From Pseudomonadota bacterium (lineage in GTDB: Bacteria; Pseudomonadota; Alphaproteobacteria; Rhizobiales; Beijerinckiaceae), in contig JAJXWB010000006.1 in assembly GCA_021781815.1 (NCBI GenBank), positions 108,034 through 172,033 on the forward strand: a DNA stretch of 64,000 nucleotides. The letters run 5' to 3'. This document shows positions 34,902-42,848 of the stretch, piece by piece. The translations under genes were made by a program, and so were the position numbers. The stretch's first letter is position 1, and each line of letters starts with the position of its first letter. The notes under the pieces are model-generated. The model searched no databases. It saw nothing but the letters and a program-made list of their open reading frames with translations, and was not told the DNA's origin.

Positions 34902-36986
34902 ATGACCGCCTACAGCCTCTCCTTCGCCCCGCTCGTCCCGCCTGTCCTGCTGGCGCTGATGGCGGCAGCCGCCATCGTCATCGTCGCGCTCGCCCTCTGG
35001 GCGCGCCGGCCGGGAGCATGGCTGCGCGCGTTGGGCCTTGGGCTCGTGCTGGTTGCGCTCGGCGATCCGTCCGTCGTGCGCGAAGATCGCGAACCGCTGA
35101 GGGACACCGTGGCGCTGGTGCTCGACACATCGGGCAGTCAGACGATCGGCGAACGCCCCGCCCAGATCTCCGCTGCGCGCGACGAACTGCTGAAGCGGTT
35201 CGACGCGCTTGGCAATATCGATCTGCGCGTCATCGAAAGCGGACGCGCCGAGGAGGACGCTGACGGCACAAGGCTGTTCGTCGCGCTCAACGCCGGCCTC
35301 GCCGACGTGCCGCCGGAACGCCTGGGAGCGGTCGTGATGGTGACGGACGGCGTCGTCCACGACATTCCCGACAGCGTCGAACGTCTCGGTTTCAAGGCGC
35401 CGCTGCACGTGCTCATCACCGGACACGCGGGCGAGCGCGACCGCCGCCTCGACCTGACCGAGGCGCCGCGCTTCGGCATCGTCGGCAAGGACGTTATCAT
35501 CGAGGCGCGCGTGATCGACGCCGGCGGCCCGCCTGATCCGATCGCCCTCCACGTGCGCCGCGACGGCGCGGACATAGCGACGATCGCAGGAACGCCGGGC
35601 GAAATCATCCAGATTCCGGTGCGCGTCGAGCATGGCGGTCCGAACGTCGTCGAGGTCGAGGTCGATCCTGTTCCGGGCGAATTGACGACGCTGAACAACA
35701 AGGCCGTCGTCACCATCGACGGCGTGCGCGACAAACTGAAGGTGCTGCTCGTCTCGGGCGAGCCGCACGCGGGCGAGCGCACATGGCGCAATCTCCTGCG
35801 CTCGGACGCCAACGTCGAACTCGTGCATTTCACCATCCTGCGCCCGCCCGAAAAGCAGGACGGCACGCCCATCAACGAGTTGTCTCTGATCGCCTTTCCA
35901 ACGGCCGATCTGTTCGGGCGCAAGATCAACGATTTCGATCTCATCATCTTCGACCGCTATTCCAACCAGAGCGTTCTGCCCGCAGTCTATCTCGACAACA
36001 TCGTCAGATACGTGCGCGCAGGCGGCGCATTGCTGATCGCGGCAGGCCCCGATTTCGCCAGCACGTCCGGTATCTATTTCTCACCGCTCGGCCAGATCTC
36101 GCCTGGCCGGCCCGATGGCGATCTCGTGGAGCAGCCGTTTCGTCCGCGCGTCTCCGATCTCGGCCGCAAGCACCCGGTCACGCGCGGCCTGCCCGGCGCC
36201 GACGCCAGCCCGCCGCACTGGAGCGAATGGTTTCGTCAGGTGAACGTCGAGGCGACGCGCGGCCAGAGCATCCTCGCCGGCGTCAACGACAAGCCGCTGC
36301 TCGTTCTCTCGCGCGAGGGCAAGGGGCGCGTCGCCGAACTCCTGTCCGACCAGATGTGGCTTTGGGCGCGCGGCTATCAGGGCGGCGGCCCCTATCTCGA
36401 AATCCTGCGCCGCCTCGCGCACTGGCTGATGAAGGAGCCGGACCTCGAAGAGGAAGCGCTGCGGGCGACGGCTCATGGAAAGGAAATCCGCATCGAGCGG
36501 CAGACGCTGAAGGATTCGATCGACCCTGTGACCATCACTGCGCCCTCGGGCGCGCTCGATCACGCGAATATGACGCCTGTCGAACCCGGCCTTTCACGCC
36601 GGACGTTTCAGGCCCGGGAGCTCGGGCTCTACAAGCTGACCGAGGGCGACCTGTCCGTGCTGGTGAATGTCGGTCTGGACAACCCGAAAGAATTTCAGGA
36701 CGTGATGTCCACTGTCGATCGCCTGAAACCGATCGCCGAGGCGAGCGGCGGCACGATCCGCCGCATCGCAGCAAATGACAGGGGCGCGATCACCCTGCCA
36801 CGCATCGCGTCCGTCGGCGGCGGATCGATCGCCGGCGGCGCCGACTGGATCGGCGTGCGCCGCACGGATTCGCATGTGGTGCGCGGCGTCGGCGTCGCGC
36901 CTCTGGCGTTGGGGCTGGCGGGCCTGGCCGCGCTGCTGGCGGCGTTCGTCACAGCCTGGCTCATCGAGGGGCGGCGGCGGGCGTAA
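34902..36986 (+). CDS. VWA/glutamine-amidotransferase-like membrane protein
   Basis: A 694-residue protein with two N-terminal helices (about 10-55), a VWA-like region with an intact DTSGS MIDAS motif near residue 75 and VMVTDG strand, a beta-sandwich stretch, and a GATase-like domain (VLLVSGEPHAGERTWRN, GGALLIAAGPDF). A final helix lies near residues 665-685. It is the last gene of the MoxR operon and is likely to be the metal-ion-dependent adhesion partner acted on by MoxR. Its last 26 bases overlap the convergent DoxX gene. Confidence 0.85.
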   Translation: MTAYSLSFAPLVPPVLLALMAAAAIVIVALALWARRPGAWLRALGLGLVLVALGDPSVVREDREPLRDTVALVLDTSGSQTIGERPAQISAARDELLKRFDALGNIDLRVIESGRAEEDADGTRLFVALNAGLADVPPERLGAVVMVTDGVVHDIPDSVERLGFKAPLHVLITGHAGERDRRLDLTEAPRFGIVGKDVIIEARVIDAGGPPDPIALHVRRDGADIATIAGTPGEIIQIPVRVEHGGPNVVEVEVDPVPGELTTLNNKAVVTIDGVRDKLKVLLVSGEPHAGERTWRNLLRSDANVELVHFTILRPPEKQDGTPINELSLIAFPTADLFGRKINDFDLIIFDRYSNQSVLPAVYLDNIVRYVRAGGALLIAAGPDFASTSGIYFSPLGQISPGRPDGDLVEQPFRPRVSDLGRKHPVTRGLPGADASPPHWSEWFRQVNVEATRGQSILAGVNDKPLLVLSREGKGRVAELLSDQMWLWARGYQGGGPYLEILRRLAHWLMKEPDLEEEALRATAHGKEIRIERQTLKDSIDPVTITAPSGALDHANMTPVEPGLSRRTFQARELGLYKLTEGDLSVLVNVGLDNPKEFQDVMSTVDRLKPIAEASGGTIRRIAANDRGAITLPRIASVGGGSIAGGADWIGVRRTDSHVVRGVGVAPLALGLAGLAALLAAFVTAWLIEGRRRA

Positions 36987-37482
36987 TGGACAGGACAGAG
37001 GCCTGCGCGCGCCCGAACCAGTTCTGCGCCAGCCGGTCGAGAGACAGGGCGCCGGCGCCGTTCTTCATCAGGAACAGGAGACTGGCCGCCCAGACGCCGT
37101 GCGTCGGATAGGCATCTGGATAAACAAGGACCTCGATCGTCAACGTCATGAACAACAACGCCGTCGCCGACAGGCGAGTGGCCAGACCGATCAAAATCAA
37201 TGTCGAAAAGACATGCTCCGCGCCGGCCGCCATGAACGCCGCAACCTCCGGCGGCAGCAGCGGCAAATGATATTCGTCGCGAAACAGCCCGACGACGCTG
37301 TCGGAGAAATGCGGCCAGCCAATCCGCCAGTTCCAGTCGAACAGATCAATGGCGAAATTCTCCACCTTCGTCTGTCCGGATTTCCAGAACACAGCGGCGA
37401 TCGAGAACCGGGCGACGAGCGTGATCAGTTCGTTTGGAATGCGTGCATAAAGCGTGTTGATTCTGGTGATGAGAGCAGTCAT
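36961..37482 (-). CDS. DoxX family membrane protein of the bufferin operon
   Basis: A 173-residue protein with four predicted helices and the DoxX pattern (RFSIAAVFWKSGQTKVENF at the first helix, AEHVFSTLILIGLATRLSATALLFMT in the middle). It is the fourth and last gene of the DUF2282-DUF692-DUF2063-DoxX operon, equivalent to gigD of the Caulobacter gig operon. DoxX proteins may serve redox chemistry in the membrane; here a role in supporting peptide maturation or copper handling is inferred from position only. Eighteen bases separate it from bufC. Confidence 0.85.
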   Translation of the reverse strand: MTALITRINTLYARIPNELITLVARFSIAAVFWKSGQTKVENFAIDLFDWNWRIGWPHFSDSVVGLFRDEYHLPLLPPEVAAFMAAGAEHVFSTLILIGLATRLSATALLFMTLTIEVLVYPDAYPTHGVWAASLLFLMKNGAGALSLDRLAQNWFGRAQASVLSITPAAAPR

Positions 37483-37500
37483 GTGCGCCTCCAGGAAAAC

Positions 37501-38262
37501 TCAGCAATGAAGCGCGATCGCGATTCGCGCCGACAAGAGAAGTCCGAACGCGGCGGCCGGATCGAACGACGGCTCGCCCGTCGAGGCGCGCGCCGCCGCC
37601 TCGCCGATCGTCGCGCCGTCTTGCAGCGCGCGCAGGAAAACGGCGCAGCCGGCGGCAAGCCGCGTTGTCACGACATCGAGGTCTGGACGTGCAACCAGCG
37701 CATCCTCAGGCGCGAATTGATCGACGCGCGCAAGATCGCCTAATCCCTGATGCGCGGCCCAGACTGACACAACCGCATAGCGCGACGTCAGAATCCCGGC
37801 GCTCGCATGAAGCGCGACGCGACTGTCGAAAAGCCGCTCGGCTCCCACGTTCGCGAAGTCGTGCGCATCCAGCGGCGTCGCGTCGGCGGCGTGATAGGCG
37901 CGCAGGCGCAACGCTTCGAGCCTCGCGACGTCGGGGAGACAGGGAACGCCGGCCGCAGGGGTAAAATCCTCGATGAATTCGGCGAAGCCTGCGCCGTAAT
38001 CGGCCAGACGCGGCGAGCATGGCGGTTGCTGCATGACATATACGCGCGCCATGTCACGGAAAAAGGCCTCGCCAACCAGATCCTGGACGACCGGAAACTT
38101 CGCGGCGAGCGCATCGACGAGCGAAACCACGACATTGTTGCGATAGACCCCAAACCGCTGCTCGACGCTGGAGCCGTTCCATGCGGCGAGGCCATCCGGC
38201 GCGCCTGCACTCGGGTCGAGCGCCGCGTGCGCAAACTGGTCCTGGGCGGAAAGCGGGCTCAT
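37501..38262 (-). CDS. bufC: Bufferin maturation partner protein (DUF2063/HvfC-like)
   Basis: A 253-residue soluble protein. The N-terminal DUF2063 region contains QRFGVYRNNVVVSLVDALAAKFPVVQDLVGEAFF and MARVYVMQQPPCSPRLADYGAGFAEFI. Partners of this family bind the precursor peptide and deliver it to the DUF692 iron oxidase. The start overlaps the bufB stop by four bases (ATGA), so the two are made in a coupled manner. The C-terminal half is less conserved in such proteins and no motif stands out. Confidence 0.88.
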   Translation of the reverse strand: MSPLSAQDQFAHAALDPSAGAPDGLAAWNGSSVEQRFGVYRNNVVVSLVDALAAKFPVVQDLVGEAFFRDMARVYVMQQPPCSPRLADYGAGFAEFIEDFTPAAGVPCLPDVARLEALRLRAYHAADATPLDAHDFANVGAERLFDSRVALHASAGILTSRYAVVSVWAAHQGLGDLARVDQFAPEDALVARPDLDVVTTRLAAGCAVFLRALQDGATIGEAAARASTGEPSFDPAAAFGLLLSARIAIALHC

Positions 38263-39197
38263 GCGAGCGCCTCCGCCGTGTGGGTCGGCGCGTCCGCACT
38301 CGCCGCGAGGATCGTGTCCGCCGCGCGCGCTTCCTTCAGCAAAACCGGCAGTTCAGGCACATCGTTGTCCCACTCGATCAGGGTCGGCGTCGGCCCGAGG
38401 CGCGCCGTCGCGCGCTGGAACAGCGCCCATACGTCGTCTGCGACCGCCGAGCCATGCGCATCGATGAGAAGCCTCGCGCCCAGCGAATCCTGGCGCTCCG
38501 CATAACCCGCCAGATGTATTTCGCCGACGGCCCACATAGGAAAGGCGTCGAGATAGGCATGCGCGTCGTGTCCATGATTGACGCAACTCACCATGACGTT
38601 GTTCACGTCGAGCAGCAGACCGCAGCCTGTTTGTCGTGCGATTTCCGTGAGAAAATCCGTCTCGCTCCAGTCGCTGCGGGCATAGGCGACATAGGTGGAG
38701 GGATTTTCGAGCAGCATCGGTCGCCTCAGCCGTTCCTGCGTCTGCTGAACGTGGCGGACGACACGCTTTAGCGCCGCGTCGTCATAGGCGATCGGAAACA
38801 GATCGTTGAAATAAACGCCGGCATGCGTCGACCATGCGAGATGCTCGGAAAAAGACTGCGGCGCGTACCGTTCGATCAGAGCTGCGAGCCGATCGAGATG
38901 ACGCTCGTCGAGATCCTCGACGCCGCCGATCGACAGGCCAACCCCATGCACAGACAGCGGATAGGTCTCGCGCAGTCCTTTCAACAGATGATGCGGCGGT
39001 CCGCCCGCGCCCATGTAGTTCTCGGCGTGGATTTCGAGGAAGCCGACGGGCGGCCGATCCCGCAGGAGATCGGCCGCATGCTCATTTTTCAGGCCTATGC
39101 CCGCGCGCCGCGGCAGCGCGCCGAAAGCGGGAAAGGCGTGATCCGCCGCAGACCGCGCGCTGGACCTCGGAACGGCGATGGTTTGCGCTGACGTCAT
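38259..39197 (-). CDS. bufB: Multinuclear non-heme iron oxidase (DUF692/MNIO), bufferin-modifying
   Basis: A 312-residue TIM-barrel enzyme of the DUF692 family. Metal-ligand candidates typical of MNIOs are present: the HAENY glutamate, SVHGVGLS histidine, SEHLAWS, LLENPSTYV glutamate, LLDVNNVMVS, NHGHDAHAYL, GEIHLAGYA, LIDAHGS and IEWDNDVP. These hold two or three irons and use oxygen to convert cysteines of a precursor peptide, reported as thiooxazole formation in bufferins. Its substrate should be the BufA peptide encoded 33 bases upstream. RBS GGGAG lies eight bases before the start. Confidence 0.92.
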   Translation of the reverse strand: MTSAQTIAVPRSSARSAADHAFPAFGALPRRAGIGLKNEHAADLLRDRPPVGFLEIHAENYMGAGGPPHHLLKGLRETYPLSVHGVGLSIGGVEDLDERHLDRLAALIERYAPQSFSEHLAWSTHAGVYFNDLFPIAYDDAALKRVVRHVQQTQERLRRPMLLENPSTYVAYARSDWSETDFLTEIARQTGCGLLLDVNNVMVSCVNHGHDAHAYLDAFPMWAVGEIHLAGYAERQDSLGARLLIDAHGSAVADDVWALFQRATARLGPTPTLIEWDNDVPELPVLLKEARAADTILAASADAPTHTAEALA

Positions 39198-39230
39198 GCG
39201 ACGGCTCCCGTGCTGAAGATCGAACTTGCG

Positions 39231-39515
39231 TTACTTGAACGCAGCGAGTTGGCCGTGGCCGGTCGGCGATGTCCTTGATTCGAGCGTCGTGCACGTGCCA
39301 TTGGGAACGGCCTTCCACGAATTGCCCTGGAAATCGACTTTCGACGTTCCCGCGCAGGTGGTCCCCGGACCGGCCTTGCAATCATTATGGCCCTTCAGCG
39401 CGACGCCGAAGCATTTCTCCATGTTGGCCATCATCGCCGGCTTCGCGATGGCGGGCGTGGCGAGCGCAGCGGCGACAGCAGCGGCGAGCGTCAGGGACAG
39501 AGTGCGGCGATCCAT
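39231..39515 (-). CDS. bufA: Bufferin precursor peptide (DUF2282)
   Basis: A 94-residue precursor with a signal peptide (cleavage near residue 24, AIA|KPAMM). The mature part has four cysteines, Cys35, Cys46, Cys54 and Cys75, in the DUF2282 order [25 protein letters not shown]. In known bufferins of this class cysteines are oxidatively modified by the MNIO and the exported peptide then binds copper in the periplasm. RBS AGGAG lies about eight bases before the start, and a sigma-F-type promoter begins 49 bases upstream. It leads the minus-strand operon. The start at 39515 is fixed by the signal peptide; the frame upstream has no support. Confidence 0.92.
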   Translation of the reverse strand: MDRRTLSLTLAAAVAAALATPAIAKPAMMANMEKCFGVALKGHNDCKAGPGTTCAGTSKVDFQGNSWKAVPNGTCTTLESRTSPTGHGQLAAFK

Positions 39516-39563
39516 GTAATTATCTCCTCGTTGCATGAGCCGGCATCGTGGCTCGAATACGGT

Positions 39564-39589
39564 TTCGTCGAGGAGGCGACGCATGTTAC
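39564..39589 (-). promoter_or_regulatory. Sigma-F-type promoter of the bufferin operon
   Basis: Read on the minus strand, GTAACA (39589-39584), sixteen bases, then CGAA (39567-39564). The same pair with the same spacing lies upstream of the sigma-factor gene. It resembles the GTAACC-N16-CGAA element of Caulobacter SigF. It predicts a start about 42 bases before the bufA ATG, leaving room for the AGGAG ribosome site. The -10 half lies inside a ten-base direct repeat (ACGGTTTCGT, again at 39597-39606). Confidence 0.75.
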
Positions 39590-39645
39590 GTCGCACACGG
39601 TTTCGTGATCGTTCGTGATGTGGCGCCAATTTTATTCTGAGCCGT

Positions 39646-39671
39646 GTAACAAAGCGCCATGACAGCGCGAA
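39646..39671 (+). promoter_or_regulatory. Sigma-F-type promoter of the sigma-factor gene
   Basis: GTAACA (39646-39651), sixteen bases, then CGAA (39668-39671), identical in both boxes and spacing to the promoter facing bufA. It would make the sigma gene autoregulated. The predicted start of transcription falls next to the ATG at 39679, so either the message is nearly leaderless or translation begins at the downstream ATG pair near 39718. Confidence 0.72.
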
Positions 39672-39678
39672 GGGGAGA

Positions 39679-40236
39679 ATGAGCCTGACGAAAGGCGCCC
39701 GAACTGGCTGGGACGATATGATGCGAGCAGCTCTCGCCGGCGATGAGGCCGCCTATCGTCGACTGCTTGCGGAACTCGCGCAGGCCCTGCGCGCGACGGT
39801 GCGCCGCACGCTCGCGCATGCGAGGCGCAGCGAGGGGGATGCGGAGGATGTCGTGCAGGAAATCTTGCTCGCCGTGCATCTCAAGCGGCATACGTGGGAT
39901 CCGCGCCAACCTTTGGCGCCTTGGGCGTTCGCGGTGGCGCGCCACAAGACGATCGACGCGCTGCGGCGAGCCGGCCGAGCTACGCACGTTTCGATCGACG
40001 ACTTCGTTGAAAACATCGCCGCGCCGCCGGAGGGCGCCGGCGACCGCAGCGATGTCGAGCGCCTGATCGGCAGGCTCGACGCGCGCCAGAGCCGCATCGT
40101 CCGCGGCGTGTCGCTAGACGGCCGATCGACAAAGGAAATGGCGGACGATCTGAACATGAGCGAGGGCGCCGTGCGCGTGGCCCTGCATCGTGCGCTGAAG
40201 CGCCTCGCGGCATTATACAGGAGCGACGGCGAGTGA
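39679..40236 (+). CDS. sigF: ECF sigma factor, SigF-like
   Basis: A 185-residue extracytoplasmic-function sigma factor. Region 2 spans about residues 20-95 ([46 protein letters not shown]) and region 4 about 125-180 with helix-turn-helix [27 protein letters not shown]. It is followed by, and overlaps, an NrsF-type anti-sigma gene, the arrangement of Caulobacter sigF-nrsF. It should direct transcription of itself and of the divergent bufferin operon. The ATG at 39679 has AGGGGAG just upstream; ATGs at 39718 and 39721 are alternatives that fit the predicted transcription start better. Confidence 0.92.
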   Translation: MSLTKGARTGWDDMMRAALAGDEAAYRRLLAELAQALRATVRRTLAHARRSEGDAEDVVQEILLAVHLKRHTWDPRQPLAPWAFAVARHKTIDALRRAGRATHVSIDDFVENIAAPPEGAGDRSDVERLIGRLDARQSRIVRGVSLDGRSTKEMADDLNMSEGAVRVALHRALKRLAALYRSDGE

Positions 40237-40865
40237 ATACCGACGACCTGATACGCGCACTCGCCGCGGACGATATCGCCGAACCGACGACCGGCCGCCG
40301 TGCCGTCGCCGCTCTTCCCGCCTGCGTGCTCGCAACCGCCGCCTTGTTCTACGCTTTTGCCGGCCTGCGCCCTGATCTCGCCACGTTCGCGGTGATGGAA
40401 GGGACCGTGGCGAAACTCGCCGTCACGCTCAGTCTTGCGCTCGTCTCGGGCGCGCTCGCGCTACATTTCGCAAGGCCAGGGGCGCGGTCTGCGGCGCTCG
40501 TCCTCCTGCTTGTTCCAGCGGCGGTGCTGCTGGCCCTTCTCGGGGTCGAGCTGCACATGGCGGGCCTCGCCGACTGGCGCCAGCGCTTGTTCGGAAGCAC
40601 CAGCTCGACCTGTTCGATCCTGATCACACTGCTGTCGATCCCGCAGCTTGCTGCGATTTTGTTTGCGCTCGCCAGCGGCGCCGCGGACCGGCCGAAAACC
40701 GCCGGCGCAGTCGCAGGCCTCGCGGCCGCAGGGGTAGGCGCCAGCGTCTACGCGCTGCACTGCCCGGAGGACAGCGTGCTGTTCCTGCTCGCATGGTACG
40801 GGCTGGCTTCCGCCGTCATGGCCGCTTTCGGCGCGGCGCTTGCGCCGCGCGTCGTGCGATGGTGA
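40233..40865 (+). CDS. nrsF: NrsF-type membrane anti-sigma factor (DUF1109)
   Basis: A 210-residue protein with six predicted membrane helices after a short cytoplasmic N-terminus ([14 protein letters not shown]) that should bind the sigma factor. Cys127 (SSTCSIL) and Cys177 (ALHCPED) are 50 residues apart, the same spacing as the two cysteines reported to be needed for signal sensing in Caulobacter NrsF. Oxidised or metal-bound cysteines probably release the sigma factor. The GTG start overlaps the sigF stop (GTGA), so both are coupled. The gene is convergent with pyk five bases later. Confidence 0.9.
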   Translation: MNTDDLIRALAADDIAEPTTGRRAVAALPACVLATAALFYAFAGLRPDLATFAVMEGTVAKLAVTLSLALVSGALALHFARPGARSAALVLLLVPAAVLLALLGVELHMAGLADWRQRLFGSTSSTCSILITLLSIPQLAAILFALASGAADRPKTAGAVAGLAAAGVGASVYALHCPEDSVLFLLAWYGLASAVMAAFGAALAPRVVRW

Positions 40866-40870
40866 CCCCC

Positions 40871-42298
40871 TCAGCTCTCGCCGGTGCAAAAGCCGATGCG
40901 GATCATGTTCGTCGTCCCCGGAGTCCCGAACGGCACGCCGGCGACGATGATCACGCGGTCGCCTTCCTGCGAGAAGCCTTCGCGGTTGGAAAACTTGCAC
41001 GCGCGGCGCGCCATGTCGTCGAGGTCGCTCGCATCCTTCGTCACGATCGCATGTACGCCCCAGACCAGCGCGAGACGCCGCGCCGTATCGCGGTTCGGCG
41101 TGAGCGCCAGGATCGGCGGATGCGGCCGTTCGCGCGCGATGCGGAAGGCGGTCGAGCCGGACGACGTCCAGGCGCAGACGGCCTTGAGATCGAGCGTTTC
41201 CGCCATGTCGCGCGCCGCCACGGCAATTGCGTCGGCGCCCGTCGGATCAGGCGCGGCCGCGCGCTGCCCCGCGATGACATCACGATAGACCCTGTCGGTT
41301 TCCACTTCCTCGGCGATACGGTTCATGGTGGCGACCGCCTCGACCGGATATTGCCCGGCGGCGCTCTCGGCCGAAAGCATGACTGCGTCCGCGCCCTCGA
41401 ACACGGCCGTCGCGACGTCCGACACTTCGGCGCGCGTGGGCACCGGCGAGACGATCATCGACTCCAGCATCTGCGTCGCCACCACCACCGGCTTGCCGGC
41501 GCGTCGGGTCATGCGGGTGATGCGCTTCTGCAGGCCAGGCACCTTTTCCAGCGGCATTTCCACGCCGAGATCGCCGCGCGCCACCATCAGCGCATCCGAC
41601 ATTTCGATGATTTCGGCGAGCCGTGAGATCGCCTGCGGCTTCTCGATCTTGGACAGCACCAGCGCACGCCCGCGTGCGATCTTCTTGACCTCCGCCACAT
41701 CGTCCGGCCGCTGCACGAACGACACGGCGACCCAGTCGACGCCGGCGTTGAGGCCGGCTTCAAGGTCGGACCTGTCCTTGGCGGTCATCGCCGCGACCGG
41801 AATCTCCGTGTCCGGCAGACTGACGCCCTTGCGGTCGGAAATCTTGCCGCCCACATCGACGATTGCGCGCGCGTATTGCGGCGTCGCCTCGACAATGTGC
41901 AACCGCACCTTGCCGTCGTCGATGAGAACGCTGTGCCCGGCCGCGAGCGCGCCGAGAATTTCCTGATGCGGCAGTTGCACGCGATGGATATCGCCGGGCG
42001 TCGGATCGGAATCGAGAATGAATTCCGCGCCCTTCGTCAGAACGACCGGCCCATCCCTGAAAGTGCCGATTCGCAGTTTCGGACCCTGCAGGTCGATCAG
42101 GATGCCGATCGGGCGGCCCGCATCCCGTTCGATCTCGCGGATCATCGCGATCCGTTCGCGCATACCGGCATGATCGGCATGGCTCATGTTGATGCGGAAC
42201 ACATCGGCGCCGGCGCGATGCAGCGCGGCGATGGTCTCCTTGTCGGCTGAGGCGGGCCCCAGCGTCGCCAGGATCTTGCACCGGCGCTGTCGTCTCAT
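40871..42298 (-). CDS. pyk: Pyruvate kinase
   Basis: A 475-residue glycolytic enzyme that converts phosphoenolpyruvate and ADP to pyruvate and ATP. Hallmarks are the N-terminal KILATLGPAS, FRINMSHADH, the KIEKPQAISRLAEI strand, and the substrate-site signature MVARGDLGVEMPLEKVPGLQKR. The C-terminal allosteric domain is complete. It is followed on the same strand, 16 bases apart upstream, by a DUF1036 gene, and a glycerate 2-kinase gene lies beyond that; the kinase supplies 2-phosphoglycerate that leads to the substrate of this enzyme. Confidence 0.96.
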   Translation of the reverse strand: MRRQRRCKILATLGPASADKETIAALHRAGADVFRINMSHADHAGMRERIAMIREIERDAGRPIGILIDLQGPKLRIGTFRDGPVVLTKGAEFILDSDPTPGDIHRVQLPHQEILGALAAGHSVLIDDGKVRLHIVEATPQYARAIVDVGGKISDRKGVSLPDTEIPVAAMTAKDRSDLEAGLNAGVDWVAVSFVQRPDDVAEVKKIARGRALVLSKIEKPQAISRLAEIIEMSDALMVARGDLGVEMPLEKVPGLQKRITRMTRRAGKPVVVATQMLESMIVSPVPTRAEVSDVATAVFEGADAVMLSAESAAGQYPVEAVATMNRIAEEVETDRVYRDVIAGQRAAAPDPTGADAIAVAARDMAETLDLKAVCAWTSSGSTAFRIARERPHPPILALTPNRDTARRLALVWGVHAIVTKDASDLDDMARRACKFSNREGFSQEGDRVIIVAGVPFGTPGTTNMIRIGFCTGES

Positions 42299-42314
42299 TT
42301 CACGTCCGTTCGTT

Positions 42315-42731
42315 CTATTGCGCCCGGGCCTGGCCCGGATCGGTCAGTTGCACTGTCCAGCTTCGCGCATCCTTGCCCGTATCGATCTCAAAAAAACCGG
42401 TTCGGTCATAACCGCGCACATAACAATTCTCACGCCCGTCAATCTTGAACTCGCGATCACGCGTGCACATGAACGCCTTGCCCTTCCATTCGCCGCCGCG
42501 CTCGTCCATCGCGTAGACGTAGTAGTATTGCGCCGCCAGCGGCCCGCGCAGCAGCGTTTCGCATGCGCTGGGCTTCAAGTTCCACCAGCCCTCGCTCATC
42601 CACGCTTCGCCGTCCGTATAGGCCATGGCCACGCTCACGCGCCCCGTCGTGTTGTTGCACAGCCGGAAATCCGCGCGCGCAGGAACAGCCGCGGCAAGAA
42701 CGAATGCGAACATCAGGGTCAGTCGAATCAT
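42315..42731 (-). CDS. DUF1036 exported protein
   Basis: A 138-residue protein with signal peptide (MIRLTLMFAFVLAAAVPARA) and the DUF1036 core: FRLCNNTTGRVSVAMAY, SEGWWNLKPSACETLLRGPL, YYYVYAMDERGGEW, FMCTRDREFKIDG and WTVQLTDP. Five cysteines are present. Function is not known; the domain is common in alphaproteobacteria beside pyk, as here. The start at 42731 is set by the signal peptide, with the longer frame (to 42815) lacking one. Confidence 0.87.
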   Translation of the reverse strand: MIRLTLMFAFVLAAAVPARADFRLCNNTTGRVSVAMAYTDGEAWMSEGWWNLKPSACETLLRGPLAAQYYYVYAMDERGGEWKGKAFMCTRDREFKIDGRENCYVRGYDRTGFFEIDTGKDARSWTVQLTDPGQARAQ

Positions 42732-42848
42732 CGCTCGTTCGTTGATCGCAAATGAGGACGAAGGACGCGTGACGCAAAAATCAGTGGGATTCGCGGCGCA
42801 GGAGAGGGAAATCACGGCAACTCCGGTTTGTCCATTAAATTGGCCTAA

